Under the pieces are notes generated by a model. The model was not told the origin of the DNA. It saw nothing but the letters and a program-made list of their open reading frames with translations, and did not search any database. Below, in pieces: positions 7,985-19,579 of a stretch of DNA of 64,000 nt. Each line of letters opens with the position of its first letter. The first letter of the stretch is position 1. Made by a program: the position numbers and the translations under genes. This DNA comes from Planctomycetota bacterium (lineage in GTDB: Bacteria; Planctomycetota; UBA1135; UBA2386), in assembly GCA_019636245.1 (NCBI GenBank), contig JAHBXX010000022.1, positions 16,872 to 80,871 on the forward strand, written 5' to 3'.

Positions 7985-10372
7985 TCAGCCGTCCGTCTTG
8001 CCGCTCGGCTCGATCTTCACCGGCCCGTTGACCATCGCCTGGCAGGCCAGCCGGCACTTCGCCTCGTCGAGCCGACCACCGAGCTTCTTGTTGGCCTTCT
8101 TGATGGTGTTCTTCTCGCGCGAGCTGGCCTCGTTCAGCGCCTCCAGTCCGGCCGTGATCGTCACCACGCACTTGCCGCAGCTGCCGCCGGAATCGCACGG
8201 CTCGCCCTGGTCCCAGCACTCCCACAGGGTCTGGACCTTGCCGCCGAGGCTCGACGAGTCGTCGGTCGCGGCACCGGCCGCGGCCAGCCAGCTCAGCATC
8301 GGCTTGTCGGTCCCGGCCTCGATGCGCGTGCCGTCCGGCAGTTCGATCGACGGTGCGCCGCCGGGCGCCGCCGGGACCGCGGCCGGCGCGGCGGCCGGCA
8401 CGGCAGCCGGCGCGGCCGCGGGGACCGCGATGTCGACGGCGGTCGCCGGCCGGCGCAGGCCGACGACGGTCTGGTCGGGCGCCGCCTTCGCGACGCTGGC
8501 GGTGCTGCTGCCGACGACGACGTCGCTGCGCATGTCGAGGAAGCGGAACCGCTGTTCGCCCATCCACACCTCGTCGCCCTCGTTGAGGCGCAGCGTGCCG
8601 CGCAGCTCGAGGAACGTGCCGTTGCGGCTCTGGTCGCGCAGCCTCGCCACGCCGCCGGCGTCGCTGACGGCGAAGTGCGAGCGCGACAGCGCGAAGTCGC
8701 GCGGATCGAGATCGTCGCGCCCGACCGTGCGCTCCTCGCGCGTGATCGGCAGCGACTTGGTCGGATTGCCCTGGCTGTCGAGCCGCACCAGCGTGACCTT
8801 GCCGCCGGCGAGGTCGACGCGCAGGCGCTGGCGGCCGGCCACCACCATCGTGCCCGGCGGCACCGTGCGCTCCGAGTTGAACCGCACGTAGCACTCGCCG
8901 CCGTACGGCTGGTTGGTGACGTAGCACTCCTCGGCGTCGACGCGGAACGCGGCGTGCTGGTCGAGCAGCAGCGCGTCGCCGCCGATCACGACCCGGCCGG
9001 CGGTGCGGCCGACGACGGTGTCGCCGACGGCGAACAGGTGCTCGGTCTTGGTCGGCGTCTCGCCCGGCCCGAGGTGCACGAACAGGGCGCCGGTCGTCGG
9101 CTCCAGCGTCGGCTCGGCCTCCGGCTTCGGCACGGCCACGGCGGGCTTGGGCGGCGTGACCAGGGTCTGGTCCTGGCGGACCAACCGCTCGCGGATCGCC
9201 TCGTCGCTGGCGCCGCCCTTGAGGCGCTGGTGGATCGTCTCGGCCGCGCGCACGCCGTCGACGATCGCCGTCTTGAAGCAGCCCGGGTGCTCCTTCACCG
9301 TCGACTGCAGCGCCTCGGGCCGGAAGTCGCTGGTCTCGATGAACGCCGGGTCGAGCACGCTGCCGCCGAGGAAGATGCCCGCCACCTGGGTCTCGCGCAG
9401 CGCCGACACCGCGAGGCGCTTCTTCGCCGGCGCGTCGGCAGCCGAGAACTCGTGGATGCCCATCGACTTCAGCAGCTCGACGGGACGCTCGGCGCCGATG
9501 AACGCCAGCACCTTGTTCTTCTCGAACTCGTAGCAGACCAGCTCCGGCGGCAGGTTCGGCAGCTCGACGCGCCGCGTCTTCACGGCGACGAACTCCTTGC
9601 CGGCGTCGTCGCGGAACACCGCCAGCGGCTCGCTGAGCGGCAGGTAGCGGATGTTGCCCTGCATCCACGACTCGTAGAAGCGCGCCGCCAGCGCCTTGCC
9701 CTGCGCCACCTTCGGCATGCTGCGACCGCGGTAGCACCAGAACACGTCGCTGTTGTCCTTGGCCTCGTTCTTGGCGGCGGCGATCGTCACCACCGCCTCG
9801 GCGGCCGACATGCCGCCGCCGATCACGCAGGCCGGTGCGCCGACGTAGTCGACGACGTTGCCCAGCTTGTAGCGGATGCCGCGGCCGTCGCCCATCAGCC
9901 GCACCTTCGCCGCCGAGCCGCTGCCCAGCGCCAGCAGCACGTTGCGCGTGTAGACCTTGTTCTTGGTCTGGCTCTGCAGCTCGATGCACTCCGCCGCCAG
10001 CACGCCGTCGCCGGCCCGCTCGCAGTTGCCGATCTCGACGCCGTTCTTGTACGGCACCTTGTTGTCGTCGTAGACCTTCAGCCAGCGTGCGTAGAGGTCG
10101 GCCGACGAGGTCTGGTCCTCGAACGTGAACTGCGACACCAGCGGGCCGCCGGTCGGGAACGGCAGGTCGGCGCACTCGCCGTAGTCCGCGTCGACGAGCT
10201 TGGGCTTCGGCGTGTGCTCGGCCCAGTCGCGCAGGATGCTGAGCACGCACTCGCGGTCGATCACCAGCACCGACATGCCGAGTTCGTGGGCGCGCCAGGC
10301 GGCGGCCGTGCCGGCAGGGCCGGCGCCGACGATCAGGAGGTCGAGGGGAGAGGAGGGGCTGTCACCTTTCAT
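7985..10372 (-). CDS. FAD/NAD(P) oxidoreductase with two FHA domains and a C-terminal [2Fe-2S] ferredoxin
   Basis: The protein has 795 aa in four parts. Residues 8-390 are a two-dinucleotide-binding flavoprotein (GAGPAG at 16, GGGMSA at 185) of the thioredoxin-reductase/FMO superfamily; no CxxC redox pair is evident. Residues about 440-520 are a degenerate FHA (VVGRTAG, LLDQH). Residues 545-615 are a canonical FHA (TVGRDD, SRSH, SRNGTF). After a Pro/Ala linker, residues 675-790 form a plant/adrenodoxin-type ferredoxin with C726, C732, C735 and C773 or C777 as [2Fe-2S] ligands. It could oxidise NAD(P)H and pass electrons to the ferredoxin protein of the facing operon. ATG 10372 gives the complete Rossmann fold. 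Confidence 0.85.
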   Translation of the reverse strand: MKGDSPSSPLDLLIVGAGPAGTAAAWRAHELGMSVLVIDRECVLSILRDWAEHTPKPKLVDADYGECADLPFPTGGPLVSQFTFEDQTSSADLYARWLKVYDDNKVPYKNGVEIGNCERAGDGVLAAECIELQSQTKNKVYTRNVLLALGSGSAAKVRLMGDGRGIRYKLGNVVDYVGAPACVIGGGMSAAEAVVTIAAAKNEAKDNSDVFWCYRGRSMPKVAQGKALAARFYESWMQGNIRYLPLSEPLAVFRDDAGKEFVAVKTRRVELPNLPPELVCYEFEKNKVLAFIGAERPVELLKSMGIHEFSAADAPAKKRLAVSALRETQVAGIFLGGSVLDPAFIETSDFRPEALQSTVKEHPGCFKTAIVDGVRAAETIHQRLKGGASDEAIRERLVRQDQTLVTPPKPAVAVPKPEAEPTLEPTTGALFVHLGPGETPTKTEHLFAVGDTVVGRTAGRVVIGGDALLLDQHAAFRVDAEECYVTNQPYGGECYVRFNSERTVPPGTMVVAGRQRLRVDLAGGKVTLVRLDSQGNPTKSLPITREERTVGRDDLDPRDFALSRSHFAVSDAGGVARLRDQSRNGTFLELRGTLRLNEGDEVWMGEQRFRFLDMRSDVVVGSSTASVAKAAPDQTVVGLRRPATAVDIAVPAAAPAAVPAAAPAAVPAAPGGAPSIELPDGTRIEAGTDKPMLSWLAAAGAATDDSSSLGGKVQTLWECWDQGEPCDSGGSCGKCVVTITAGLEALNEASSREKNTIKKANKKLGGRLDEAKCRLACQAMVNGPVKIEPSGKTDG

Positions 10373-10521
10373 GGGCCGCGGACGCGAGGGGAAGCGTGGC
10401 CCGCCGATGCTAGCCCGGCCGGATCGGCCAGGCCAAGGCGAAGGTCCGCTGCCGCCGGGTCGACCTGCACACCCTGCGCGGCCGCGGCGCGCGGCCAGGC
10501 CGACCGCCGCTCACATGCGGA

Positions 10522-12132
<1,611 letters not shown>

Positions 12133-12206
12133 CGGAGCGGCTCGGGCGGCGCACCATAGCGGCTGCGCCGGCGAAGCCCAACCGGACGCGTGCGACCGCG
12201 GTCCGG

Positions 12207-13076
12207 TCACGGATTGCAGACCGGACAGTCGCCCGGATCCGCGGCCTGCCGACCATCGGCCCGCGGCAGTTCGCGGCGCTCGGGGCACCGCGCGCAGCCG
12301 TGCACCACGGCCAGCAGCCACGGCGTCGGCAGGCCGCAGAGCGCGCACGGCAGCCCCCGCCGCACGTCCACCGGCCCGAAGCCCGGCAGTTCGCACGCGG
12401 GACAACGGGTCGCCGCCCGCGTCGCCAATGCCGCGGCGGCGCGGTCGATCGCCTGCATGCGGGTCGGGTTGTGGTCGGCCCGCATGTCGCTGCCGGCGAA
12501 CCACGGCAGCCCTTCGGCCGCGGCCGCCCGCTGCAGGTCCGCGACCGCGGCCGCCAGCGCCGGCAGGTCGTGCAGGCCGCGGTGCACGCGGCGCGGCGGT
12601 TCGCCGAGCGTCAGCACGAGCCCGTGGTCGGGGAAACCGATGCGGCCGCCGAAAGCCCGCGCCTCGGCGAGGTCGCGGCAGGGCGCGCGGGCGTGGTTGG
12701 TCGCGGCGGTCACGTCCTCGCCGGCGATCTCGAGGCCGTCGCGGCGGTCGACGAGCAGCAGCAGTTCGACGCCGATCGGCAGCAGCGGCGCCTCCGGGTG
12801 CGGTGCGAAGGTGCCCTCGCTGGCGACGGCGAGGTCGGTCCCGGTCGCCGCCATGCCGGCGAGCGCCTTCTCGCGCGCCGTGGCGCGCGCGCTGCCGCGG
12901 CGCGGCACGTCGCCGGCGAAGGTGCCGAAGCGGTCGGTGTCGAAGCCGGGCGCCGGCGTCACGCAGCGCACCCCGAGCCCCGCCTCGAGCCGGGGCGCGA
13001 TGACGCGCTCCTTGCCGTGCATCGTCGCGATGCACAGCCGCCGCCCCGCGAACGGCGACGCCGCCCCATCCGCCAC
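12207..13076 (-). CDS. DUF6671-family protein, co-operonic with dabAB
   Basis: The protein has 289 aa and starts at GTG 13076, only 3 nt after the dabA stop, so translation is probably coupled. It matches the DUF6671 pattern as I recall it: [15 protein letters not shown] near residue 18, [27 protein letters not shown] and TDMRA-like [14 protein letters not shown]-terminal zinc-ribbon-like region carries CPAC, CALC, CARC and CPVC pairs. Biochemical function is unknown. The conserved HGK and NPTR motifs suggest an enzyme or nucleotide-related fold rather than a regulator, but this is a guess. Its position makes it a candidate accessory factor of the DAB carbon system. Confidence 0.75.
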   Translation of the reverse strand: MADGAASPFAGRRLCIATMHGKERVIAPRLEAGLGVRCVTPAPGFDTDRFGTFAGDVPRRGSARATAREKALAGMAATGTDLAVASEGTFAPHPEAPLLPIGVELLLLVDRRDGLEIAGEDVTAATNHARAPCRDLAEARAFGGRIGFPDHGLVLTLGEPPRRVHRGLHDLPALAAAVADLQRAAAAEGLPWFAGSDMRADHNPTRMQAIDRAAAALATRAATRCPACELPGFGPVDVRRGLPCALCGLPTPWLLAVVHGCARCPERRELPRADGRQAADPGDCPVCNP

Positions 13077-13079
13077 GGC

Positions 13080-15560
13080 TCAGCCCCCGGTCGGCATCGG
13101 CGACCAGCCGCCGCCGGCCTTTCGCGCGTGGGCATGCCCTTCGTCGTCGATGCGGAACAGGTGCAGCCAGCCGTTGTCGACCAGCTGCCGCACCGTCTCG
13201 TGCGCGGCGAGGATCCCGTCGATCGCCGCGGCCGGCGCCGCGACGAACACGCTGAGCCGCAGCGGCGTGTGCCGCCACTGCTGCCCGTCGTGCAGCGACT
13301 GCAGCGGCAGGCCCGGGCGCAGGTCGCCGCCGTTGCCCTCGAACACGCCGATGCTGCCGCCGACGACGTTGTGCAGCACCTTGTTGCCGCTGCCGAACCG
13401 CCGGTTGTCCACGGTCGAGGCGTGGTACTGCAGGTTGATCCAGTTGGTGACGACCATCGGCGCGGTCAGGATCAGCGTCAGCACGGGGAAGCCCTCGTCG
13501 GCGCGCCAGTCGTAGTCGTGCAGGAAGACGCGACCGCCCAGATCGAGGTGCCGCGTGCGCCAGCGCGGCGCGACCACGAACGCCGCGTTGTCGGCGAGCC
13601 CCCACTCGGGCCGCACCTGCGCCCAGTCGGCGGCGCGGCGCCGCAGCGCCCTGGCCAGCGCGCGCGGCTCGCCCTGCAGGTGGCCGAGCCCGAGCGACGG
13701 TGCGCGCTCGGCGCGCGTGCGTTCGCCGGCCCGCGCCAGCCAGGCGCGCAGCTGCTGCAGCTCGGCGGCATGACCCGCCGGCACCTCGTCCTCGTCGAAC
13801 AGGCGCAGCTCGTCGGTGGTCGTGTCGTGCAGACCGGCGACGAACCAGGTCGCCGCGGCCACGTCGACGCCGCGCCGGCGCAGGCCGTCGCGCACCGCCG
13901 GCTCGTTGAGCAGGCGGGCGAGCAGGCGGGCGTTCACCTCGCCGGTCTGGCCGCCGCAGGCGCCGCAGTCGAGGCCGGCCGCGTGCGGGTTGTTGGCGCT
14001 GCTGCTGCCGTGGCCGGCGAGCAGCACGAGCCGCGCCTGCGGCCGCAGCAGACCCATGGCCCGCAGCACGGTGTGCGCCAGCTCGATCCGTTGCGCCGGG
14101 TCCGCCGCGACGCTGCCGGAGCCCCAGGCCGGCCGCAGGCGAGCGGCCTGCCGCGGCTCCAGGCCGAACTCGAAGGCGCGCGCCGGCGGCGCCGCCGCAC
14201 CGAGACTGCGGCGCAGCAGGTCGACGCCGTAGAGCAGGCCGCAGGACTCGACGAAGGTGAACGCCGAGGTGGCGCCGGCGCGGAACTCGCTCCAGCGCTG
14301 GCGCCAGCGCAGGGCGCCCTGCCGCCGGGCGGCGAGGGCGCCGTCGAGCGCCGCGTCGCCGGAGCTCTGGGTGGTCGTCTGGGCGGGCGCGAGCAGGCCG
14401 GGCAGCTGCGGCCGCACGGTCGCGCCGCCGAGCGGCGCGTGCGCGATCGGCAGGCCGAAGAAGCCGGCGAACCCGCGCGTCTGCACGGCGTCGCCGCCTT
14501 CGGCCTCCAGCGCGCGGCGGAAGCGCTCGGAACGCACGTCGATGCAGAACACCGCCTGCACGGTCGGCGGCGGCGACGCCGGCTCGGGACCACGCCGCAA
14601 GCCCGCGCCGAGCCGCTGCTGGAAGGCGATCTCGAGCGCGCGCTGCAGCAGCCGATCGTGCGCCTGGGCCCAGGCCAGTCGCGCCGCGGCCGCCGGGTGC
14701 GCCGCCAGCCGCTCCCGCCACGCGGGCAGCACCGGCTGCAGCTCCTCGTCCTGGACGAGCAGCAGCTCCCAGGCGATCCGGATGGCGAGCAGGTCGACGA
14801 TGTGGCCGTCGTCGCCGCCGGCGAGGCGCGCCTGCCAGCGCTGGTAGGCGCACCACGCGGCCCAGCCGCGCACGCTGGCCAGCAGCGCCGTGTAGTAGGC
14901 GGCGCGCTGCGGCGGCTCGACGCCGAGCGACCGCGTGGCGACCGCGAGCGCGTCGCGGGCGTTCGCCGGCAGCGCCTGCACCCGGCGGGCGAAGGCGGCG
15001 TGGCCGGCGCGCATCGGCAGGCCGCGGTCCTGGGCCAGGCTCCGGCGCCAGCTGCCGTAGAGCCCGAGGCCGCGGTCGGGGCCCCAGGACGACTGCGTGC
15101 GGTCGAAGTAGGCCGCGGCGTGCTGGCTGATCTGGTGCACGGCGAGGTCCGTCCAGCGCTGCGGTTCGGACGGCCGCCGGTTGCGGTCGGCCAGGTCGGT
15201 CACCAACGGCAGCGGCGCCGCGACCGGCGTCTCGCCCTGCATCGCCGCGATCAGTTCGTCGACGGTGCAGCCGGCGCCCTCGGCGTCGATCGCCGCCTGC
15301 AGGTGCTCGCGGCCGAGCCGCCCCTGGCGCCACTGCTCGCGGTGGTAGGCGCGCGGCATCCACAGGGTGGCGCCGCACAGCGCGCCGAGCTCGGCGGCCG
15401 CGGTCGCGAACGGCTGGTCGCGGTGGCCCCAGTACGGATTGACGGCGAGGAACCGGTCGAGCGGCCATGCCGGCGCGATGCGCTGGCAGGCGAGTTCCAC
15501 GTCCTGGTCGAGCACGGGAGGAACGAGGGGACGCGAGGCGATCGGCAGGACGGACGTCAT
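13080..15560 (-). CDS. dabA: DabA, inorganic carbon accumulation subunit (UPF0753/DUF2309)
   Basis: The protein has 826 aa and matches DabA of DAB complexes, a beta-carbonic-anhydrase-like subunit thought to hydrate CO2 vectorially. The zinc ligands and catalytic residues are readable: C339 and D341 (CIDVRSE), H517 (LLAGHGSS) and C532 (DCGACGG). Their spacing agrees with C351/D353/H524/C539 of Halothiobacillus neapolitanus DabA as I recall it. Other family blocks are [11 protein letters not shown] near the N-terminus and [17 protein letters not shown] near the C-terminus. The ATG at 15560 overlaps the dabB stop (ATGA), fixing the start and the dabB-dabA-DUF6671 order. Confidence 0.93.
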   Translation of the reverse strand: MTSVLPIASRPLVPPVLDQDVELACQRIAPAWPLDRFLAVNPYWGHRDQPFATAAAELGALCGATLWMPRAYHREQWRQGRLGREHLQAAIDAEGAGCTVDELIAAMQGETPVAAPLPLVTDLADRNRRPSEPQRWTDLAVHQISQHAAAYFDRTQSSWGPDRGLGLYGSWRRSLAQDRGLPMRAGHAAFARRVQALPANARDALAVATRSLGVEPPQRAAYYTALLASVRGWAAWCAYQRWQARLAGGDDGHIVDLLAIRIAWELLLVQDEELQPVLPAWRERLAAHPAAAARLAWAQAHDRLLQRALEIAFQQRLGAGLRRGPEPASPPPTVQAVFCIDVRSERFRRALEAEGGDAVQTRGFAGFFGLPIAHAPLGGATVRPQLPGLLAPAQTTTQSSGDAALDGALAARRQGALRWRQRWSEFRAGATSAFTFVESCGLLYGVDLLRRSLGAAAPPARAFEFGLEPRQAARLRPAWGSGSVAADPAQRIELAHTVLRAMGLLRPQARLVLLAGHGSSSANNPHAAGLDCGACGGQTGEVNARLLARLLNEPAVRDGLRRRGVDVAAATWFVAGLHDTTTDELRLFDEDEVPAGHAAELQQLRAWLARAGERTRAERAPSLGLGHLQGEPRALARALRRRAADWAQVRPEWGLADNAAFVVAPRWRTRHLDLGGRVFLHDYDWRADEGFPVLTLILTAPMVVTNWINLQYHASTVDNRRFGSGNKVLHNVVGGSIGVFEGNGGDLRPGLPLQSLHDGQQWRHTPLRLSVFVAAPAAAIDGILAAHETVRQLVDNGWLHLFRIDDEGHAHARKAGGGWSPMPTGG

Positions 15561-17098
15561 CGCAGGGTCTCCGGGCGTGGGGTGTGGGCGAGCGCCACCG
15601 GCGACGTTCCGGTGCCGACCGGCCAGAGGCGAAGGGTCAGGCGGGTGAACCACTCGTCGAGGAACAGGCCGCCGTAGAACCAGGCGTGCAGGCGACGGGC
15701 GAACGCCCCGTGCGGACGCGCGGCGAGCACGGCCTGGGCGGCGAACAAGAGGGCGAAGCAGCCGATCGTCCAGGCGGCGAGCGCCACCGAGGTCGACGCG
15801 GCGCCGATGCCCAGCCAGCCGTGCAGCAGGCGGTGCAGGCCGAAGTAGGCCGCGGCGACGGCGAAGGCGGCGCCGAGTCCACGCAGGCGCCGGCGGCTTG
15901 GCGCCGCCGCGTGGCCCCCGACCAGCAGCGGCGCCAGCGCGACGCCGACGATGGCGGCGATCGCCAGGAGCCCCGGCTGCTCCAGGAGCCGCACGCCGAG
16001 CAGCCAGCTGGCGGCGAAGGCCACGCCGATCCCGCCCACCGCGGCCAGGGCCCGCGTGCGCACGGTCGCCGGCGCCGTGGCCGGGGTCATCGCCCGCACG
16101 ATCGACTGCTGCACGGCCGAGCCGGCGGCCAGGAAGCTGTGGGCCTTGTAGAGCGAGTGGCCGACCAGGTGCAGCAGCGCCATCTCGTGCAGGCCCAGGC
16201 CGCACTGCAGCACCATGAAGCCCATCTGCGCGCACGTCGACCAGGCGAGCGCGACCTTGACGCTGATGCGCGTGCTCGCCACCAGCGCGGCGGTCGCCGC
16301 CGTGGCGCTGCCGACGACGACCAGCAGGGCCTGCGCGGTCGGCGTGCCGTCGACCAGCGGCGCCAGCCGGATCAGCACGAAACCGCCCAGGTTCACGACG
16401 CCGGCGTGCAGCAGCGCCGAGACCGGCGTCGGCGCCTCCATCACCTGCATCAGCCAGCCGTGGAAGGGCAGCTGCGCGGCCTTCAGCAGCACCGCCACCG
16501 CCACCAGCAGCACGGCGACCTGGACGGTGCCGGGCAGGGGCGCGCCGGTGCCGGCGAACTGCAGCAGCGTCGGCAGGTGCAGGGTCCCCGCCGCGGCCGC
16601 CAGCAGCACCCAGGCGACCAGCATGCAGCCGTCGGCGGTGCGGCTGACGAGGAACTTCTTGTGCGCCGCCATCTGCGCCGCCGGCCGGTCGCCGTAGAAG
16701 GTCAGCAGGTTGCCGAGCGCCAGGCTGGCGCCGAGCCAGGCGACGGCCAGCAAGGCGAGGTTCTCGGTCGCCGCCACCAGGCTGGAGCCGGCGAGCGTCA
16801 GCAGGAGCCAGCGCACGAACCGCTGCTGGCCGGGTTCGCCGGCGAGGTAGGTCGACGCGTAGCGGGTGATCACCCAGCCGAGGAACGCGACCAGGGCGGC
16901 CACCACGGTCGCCGCGGACGGGCGGCCGCCGAGCAGCACCATGCCGCCGATCGCCGCGGCAGCGCCGGCAGCGAGCTGGGCCCGCCGCCAGGCGGTGGCG
17001 ACCGCCACCGCGGCACGCCCGGCGGCCAGGGCCGCCAGCAGGAACACGGCCGGCACGGCGTGGAGGAGCAACAGGGAGAGGTCGGAGGGCATGGGCAT
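15557..17098 (-). CDS. dabB: DabB, NuoL-like membrane subunit of the DAB carbon-uptake complex
   Basis: This 513-aa protein has about 13-14 hydrophobic helices, homologous to the proton-conducting NuoL/MrpA antiporter family. Family motifs include [20 protein letters not shown] and [14 protein letters not shown], plus [18 protein letters not shown]; lysines and histidines in these helices form the proton path. It is shorter than NuoL, as in DabB proteins, and lies directly before dabA, which NuoL genes do not. It likely uses the cation gradient to drive CO2 hydration by DabA. Start is ATG 17098, with an alternative ATG two codons later; no clear ribosome binding site precedes either. A LysR gene diverges from it. 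Confidence 0.9.
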   Translation of the reverse strand: MPMPSDLSLLLLHAVPAVFLLAALAAGRAAVAVATAWRRAQLAAGAAAAIGGMVLLGGRPSAATVVAALVAFLGWVITRYASTYLAGEPGQQRFVRWLLLTLAGSSLVAATENLALLAVAWLGASLALGNLLTFYGDRPAAQMAAHKKFLVSRTADGCMLVAWVLLAAAAGTLHLPTLLQFAGTGAPLPGTVQVAVLLVAVAVLLKAAQLPFHGWLMQVMEAPTPVSALLHAGVVNLGGFVLIRLAPLVDGTPTAQALLVVVGSATAATAALVASTRISVKVALAWSTCAQMGFMVLQCGLGLHEMALLHLVGHSLYKAHSFLAAGSAVQQSIVRAMTPATAPATVRTRALAAVGGIGVAFAASWLLGVRLLEQPGLLAIAAIVGVALAPLLVGGHAAAPSRRRLRGLGAAFAVAAAYFGLHRLLHGWLGIGAASTSVALAAWTIGCFALLFAAQAVLAARPHGAFARRLHAWFYGGLFLDEWFTRLTLRLWPVGTGTSPVALAHTPRPETLR

Positions 17099-17211
17099 GT
17101 CGACGTGCGCCCGGCCACCGCCGGGGCTCTGTGCTGGAGCATGTTGCCTCGCTCCCTGACTTCTCCCAAGATCATATATCTCACCCGTTCGTTCTGTTTC
17201 CTGGAACCATC
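17099..17211. promoter_or_regulatory. Divergent control region of dabBA and its LysR gene
   Basis: This 113-bp gap separates the dabB start (minus) from the LysR start (plus). It contains an AT-rich island, unusual for this DNA, with imperfect inverted repeat AGATCATATATCT at 17169-17181. LysR proteins classically bind near such T-N11-A-like dyads between their own gene and the target operon. I cannot assign -35 and -10 boxes with confidence. Confidence 0.5.
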
Positions 17212-18114
17212 ATGCCGACGCTGAACTTCCACCATCTGCACTACTTCTGGGCCGTCGCCAAGGAAGGCAGCCTGACGCGCGCCGCCGGCCACCTGCACGT
17301 GTCGCCGTCGGCGCTGTCGACGCAGATCCGCCAGCTCGAGCAGCAGATCGGCCGACCCCTGTTCGTGCGGCAGGCGCGCAGCATGCAGCTGACCGAGGCC
17401 GGGCGGCTGGCGCTCTCCTACGCCGAGACGATCTTCGCCGCCGGTGACGAACTGATGGCCGTGCTGCAGCAGGGCCGTTCGCCGGCGCGGCAGGTGCTGC
17501 GCATCGGCGCGCTGGCGACGCTGTCGCGCAACTTCCAGGAGAACTTCTGCCGGCCGCTGCTGTCGCGCACGGACGTCGAACTGGTGCTGCAGTCCGGCAG
17601 CCTGCAGGAACTGCTGGCACGGCTGCGGGTGCACAGCCTGGACCTGATCCTGTCGAACCGCCGCGTGGTGAGCACGGCCGACGACCCGTGGCGCTGCCGC
17701 CGCATCGCCCGCCAGCCGGTCAGCCTGGTCGGCAAGCCGCGGCCGAGACGGCGCGCGTTCCGGTTCCCGGACGATCTGGTCGAGGTCCCGCTGCTGCTGC
17801 CCGGCCGCGACAGCGACATCCGCGCCGGCTTCGACCTGGCCTGCGACCGGCTCGGCGTGCGCCGCCAGCTGCGGGCCGAGGTCGACGACATGGCGCTGTT
17901 GCGCCTGCTCGCGCGCGACTCGGACGGGGTCGCGCTGGTGCCGACGGTGGTCGTGCAGGACGAACTGCGCAGCGGCGCGCTGGTCGAATACTGCGTCGTG
18001 CCCGACCTGTTCGAGGACTTCTACGCCATCACCGTGCAGCGCCGGTTCGCGCCGCCGCTGCTGAGATCGCTGCTCGCCCGCCCGGAGGCCGAAGTGCTCG
18101 GCGCCAGGGCCTGA
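17212..18114 (+). CDS. NhaR-like LysR-type transcriptional regulator
   Basis: The protein has 300 aa. An N-terminal winged helix-turn-helix begins MPTLNFHHLHYFWAVAKEG, the typical NhaR-type opening, followed by HVSPSALSTQIRQLEQQIG. The C-terminal two thirds are a LysR effector-binding domain. The ATG at 17212 is preferred over an upstream ATG at 17131 that would add 27 residues before the conserved start. The gene is divergent from dabBA with a 113-bp shared upstream region, the usual layout for a regulator of the neighbouring operon, so it probably controls dab expression in response to carbon or ion state. The effector is unknown. Confidence 0.85.
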   Translation: MPTLNFHHLHYFWAVAKEGSLTRAAGHLHVSPSALSTQIRQLEQQIGRPLFVRQARSMQLTEAGRLALSYAETIFAAGDELMAVLQQGRSPARQVLRIGALATLSRNFQENFCRPLLSRTDVELVLQSGSLQELLARLRVHSLDLILSNRRVVSTADDPWRCRRIARQPVSLVGKPRPRRRAFRFPDDLVEVPLLLPGRDSDIRAGFDLACDRLGVRRQLRAEVDDMALLRLLARDSDGVALVPTVVVQDELRSGALVEYCVVPDLFEDFYAITVQRRFAPPLLRSLLARPEAEVLGARA

Positions 18115-18129
18115 ACGCGCCGACGCCCG

Positions 18130-19545
18130 TCAGCGGCCGGGCCGTTCGCCGAGCCGCACGGTGCCCAGCCTGCCGTCCGGATCGCAGAACGCGCCGAGCA
18201 CGGCGCACAGCGCCTTCACCTGCGGATCCGTGTAGCGGTCGTAGAACGCCTGGTTGTGCGGCCCGACGCCGTGCTCGGCCGAGTAGCTGCCGGCGAAGTC
18301 GCGCACCGCGAGGTCGTAGATGCGCGCCTGCAGCTCCCGCACCAGCGCCGCGGCATCGGCGACCGCCGCCTCCTCCCACACCAGGTTCAGGTGCGTGCCG
18401 CCGTCGCCCCAGTGGCCGTAGTCGCACAGCCGCACCGCCGGATGGACCGCCGGCAGCAGCGCGGCGACCGCGTCGGTGAACGCCGGCAGCCGCGACCGCG
18501 GCACGCTGACGTCGAACGCCAGCATGCGGCCCGCGCCGCGCAGGCTCTCGCTGATGTGGTGCCGCATCTGCCAGAACTCGTCGCCGCGCGCCATCAGCAC
18601 GTCGGTGACCCGGTCGTCGGCCTGCCCGAGGTGGGCGCCGAGGAACTTCTCGAGCAGCGCCGCGAGGTCGAGGTCGGCGGCGTCGAGCGTCGTCGCCGCC
18701 TCGACCAGCACGCTGTACGGCGGCAGCTCCGGCCATGGCCGTCGCAGCGCCGGCTGGTGCGCGAACACCGGCCCGAGCGCGTTCCGGCTCATCACCTCGA
18801 ACGCGCTCAGCACGTCGCCGAGCCCGGCCTCGAGCGTGCGCAGCAGCTCGAGCGCCGCCGCGCCGTCCGCGCAGCCGACCAGCGCGCTGGCGCGCTGGCG
18901 CGGCAGCGGCGCCACGGCGAGCACCGCGCGCGTGACCACGCCGAACACGCCGGTGGTGCCGACGAACAGGTGCTTGGCGTCCAGGCCGGTGTTGTTCTTG
19001 CGCAGCGTGTTGAGCAGCGACACGACCCGGCCGTCGCCGAGCACGACCTCGACGCCGAGCAGGTTGTGGCGCACGTCGCCGTACTTCAGCAGCCGCGTGC
19101 CGCCGGTGTTGGTGGCCACCATGCCGCCGATCTGCGGGTCGGCGCCGAGGTCGACCGGGAACCAGAAGCGGTGCGGCTGGAGCGCCTCGTTGAGCTGGCT
19201 CAGCAGGACGCCGCCGTCGACGAGCACCGTGCGGCCGTGCACGTCGAGGTCGATCGTGCGGTTGAGCCGTTCGAGGCTCAGCACCACCATCGTGCCGGTG
19301 GCGTCCGGCGTCGACGCGGCGACCAGCCCGGTGTTGGCCCCCTGGGCTATGATCCGGGCGCCATGCCGGCCGGCGACGCGCAGCACCGCAGCGACCTCCT
19401 CGGTCGAGGCCGGCCGGGCGATGCAGCGCGCCACCCCCTTGCCGTAGCGCCAGCCGGTCTCGAACCGCGCCCGGTCCTCGGCACTCGTCAGCACGCCGCG
19501 CTCGCCGAGGGCGGCGCGCAGGTCTCCGATCAGGGCATCCGTCAT
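18130..19545 (-). CDS. FAD-linked oxidoreductase, D-2-hydroxyglutarate dehydrogenase-like
   Basis: The protein has 471 aa of the GlcD/D2HGDH family: an N-terminal PCMH-type FAD domain (GANTGLVAAS, FPVDLGADPQIGGMVATN, GTRLLKYGD) and a C-terminal substrate domain with GHWGDGGTHLN and the SAEHGVGPHN motif. These enzymes oxidise D-2-hydroxy acids, feeding electrons to quinone or cytochrome c. Glycolate or D-lactate are possible substrates. The neighbour encoding 2-oxoadipate dioxygenase/decarboxylase, which makes D-2-hydroxyglutarate, argues for conversion of D-2-hydroxyglutarate to 2-oxoglutarate. The two genes are 34 nt apart on the same strand. It faces the LysR gene convergently across 15 nt. 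Confidence 0.85.
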   Translation of the reverse strand: MTDALIGDLRAALGERGVLTSAEDRARFETGWRYGKGVARCIARPASTEEVAAVLRVAGRHGARIIAQGANTGLVAASTPDATGTMVVLSLERLNRTIDLDVHGRTVLVDGGVLLSQLNEALQPHRFWFPVDLGADPQIGGMVATNTGGTRLLKYGDVRHNLLGVEVVLGDGRVVSLLNTLRKNNTGLDAKHLFVGTTGVFGVVTRAVLAVAPLPRQRASALVGCADGAAALELLRTLEAGLGDVLSAFEVMSRNALGPVFAHQPALRRPWPELPPYSVLVEAATTLDAADLDLAALLEKFLGAHLGQADDRVTDVLMARGDEFWQMRHHISESLRGAGRMLAFDVSVPRSRLPAFTDAVAALLPAVHPAVRLCDYGHWGDGGTHLNLVWEEAAVADAAALVRELQARIYDLAVRDFAGSYSAEHGVGPHNQAFYDRYTDPQVKALCAVLGAFCDPDGRLGTVRLGERPGR

Positions 19546-19579
19546 CGCCGGCGCACTCTAGCGGCGGCCGCGCGGCGCC

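Noticed and set aside
15561..16235. Extended N-terminus of DabA
   Set aside because: It would overlap dabB completely and is Arg/Gly-rich; ATG 15560 in the ATGA overlap gives the normal DabA N-terminus.
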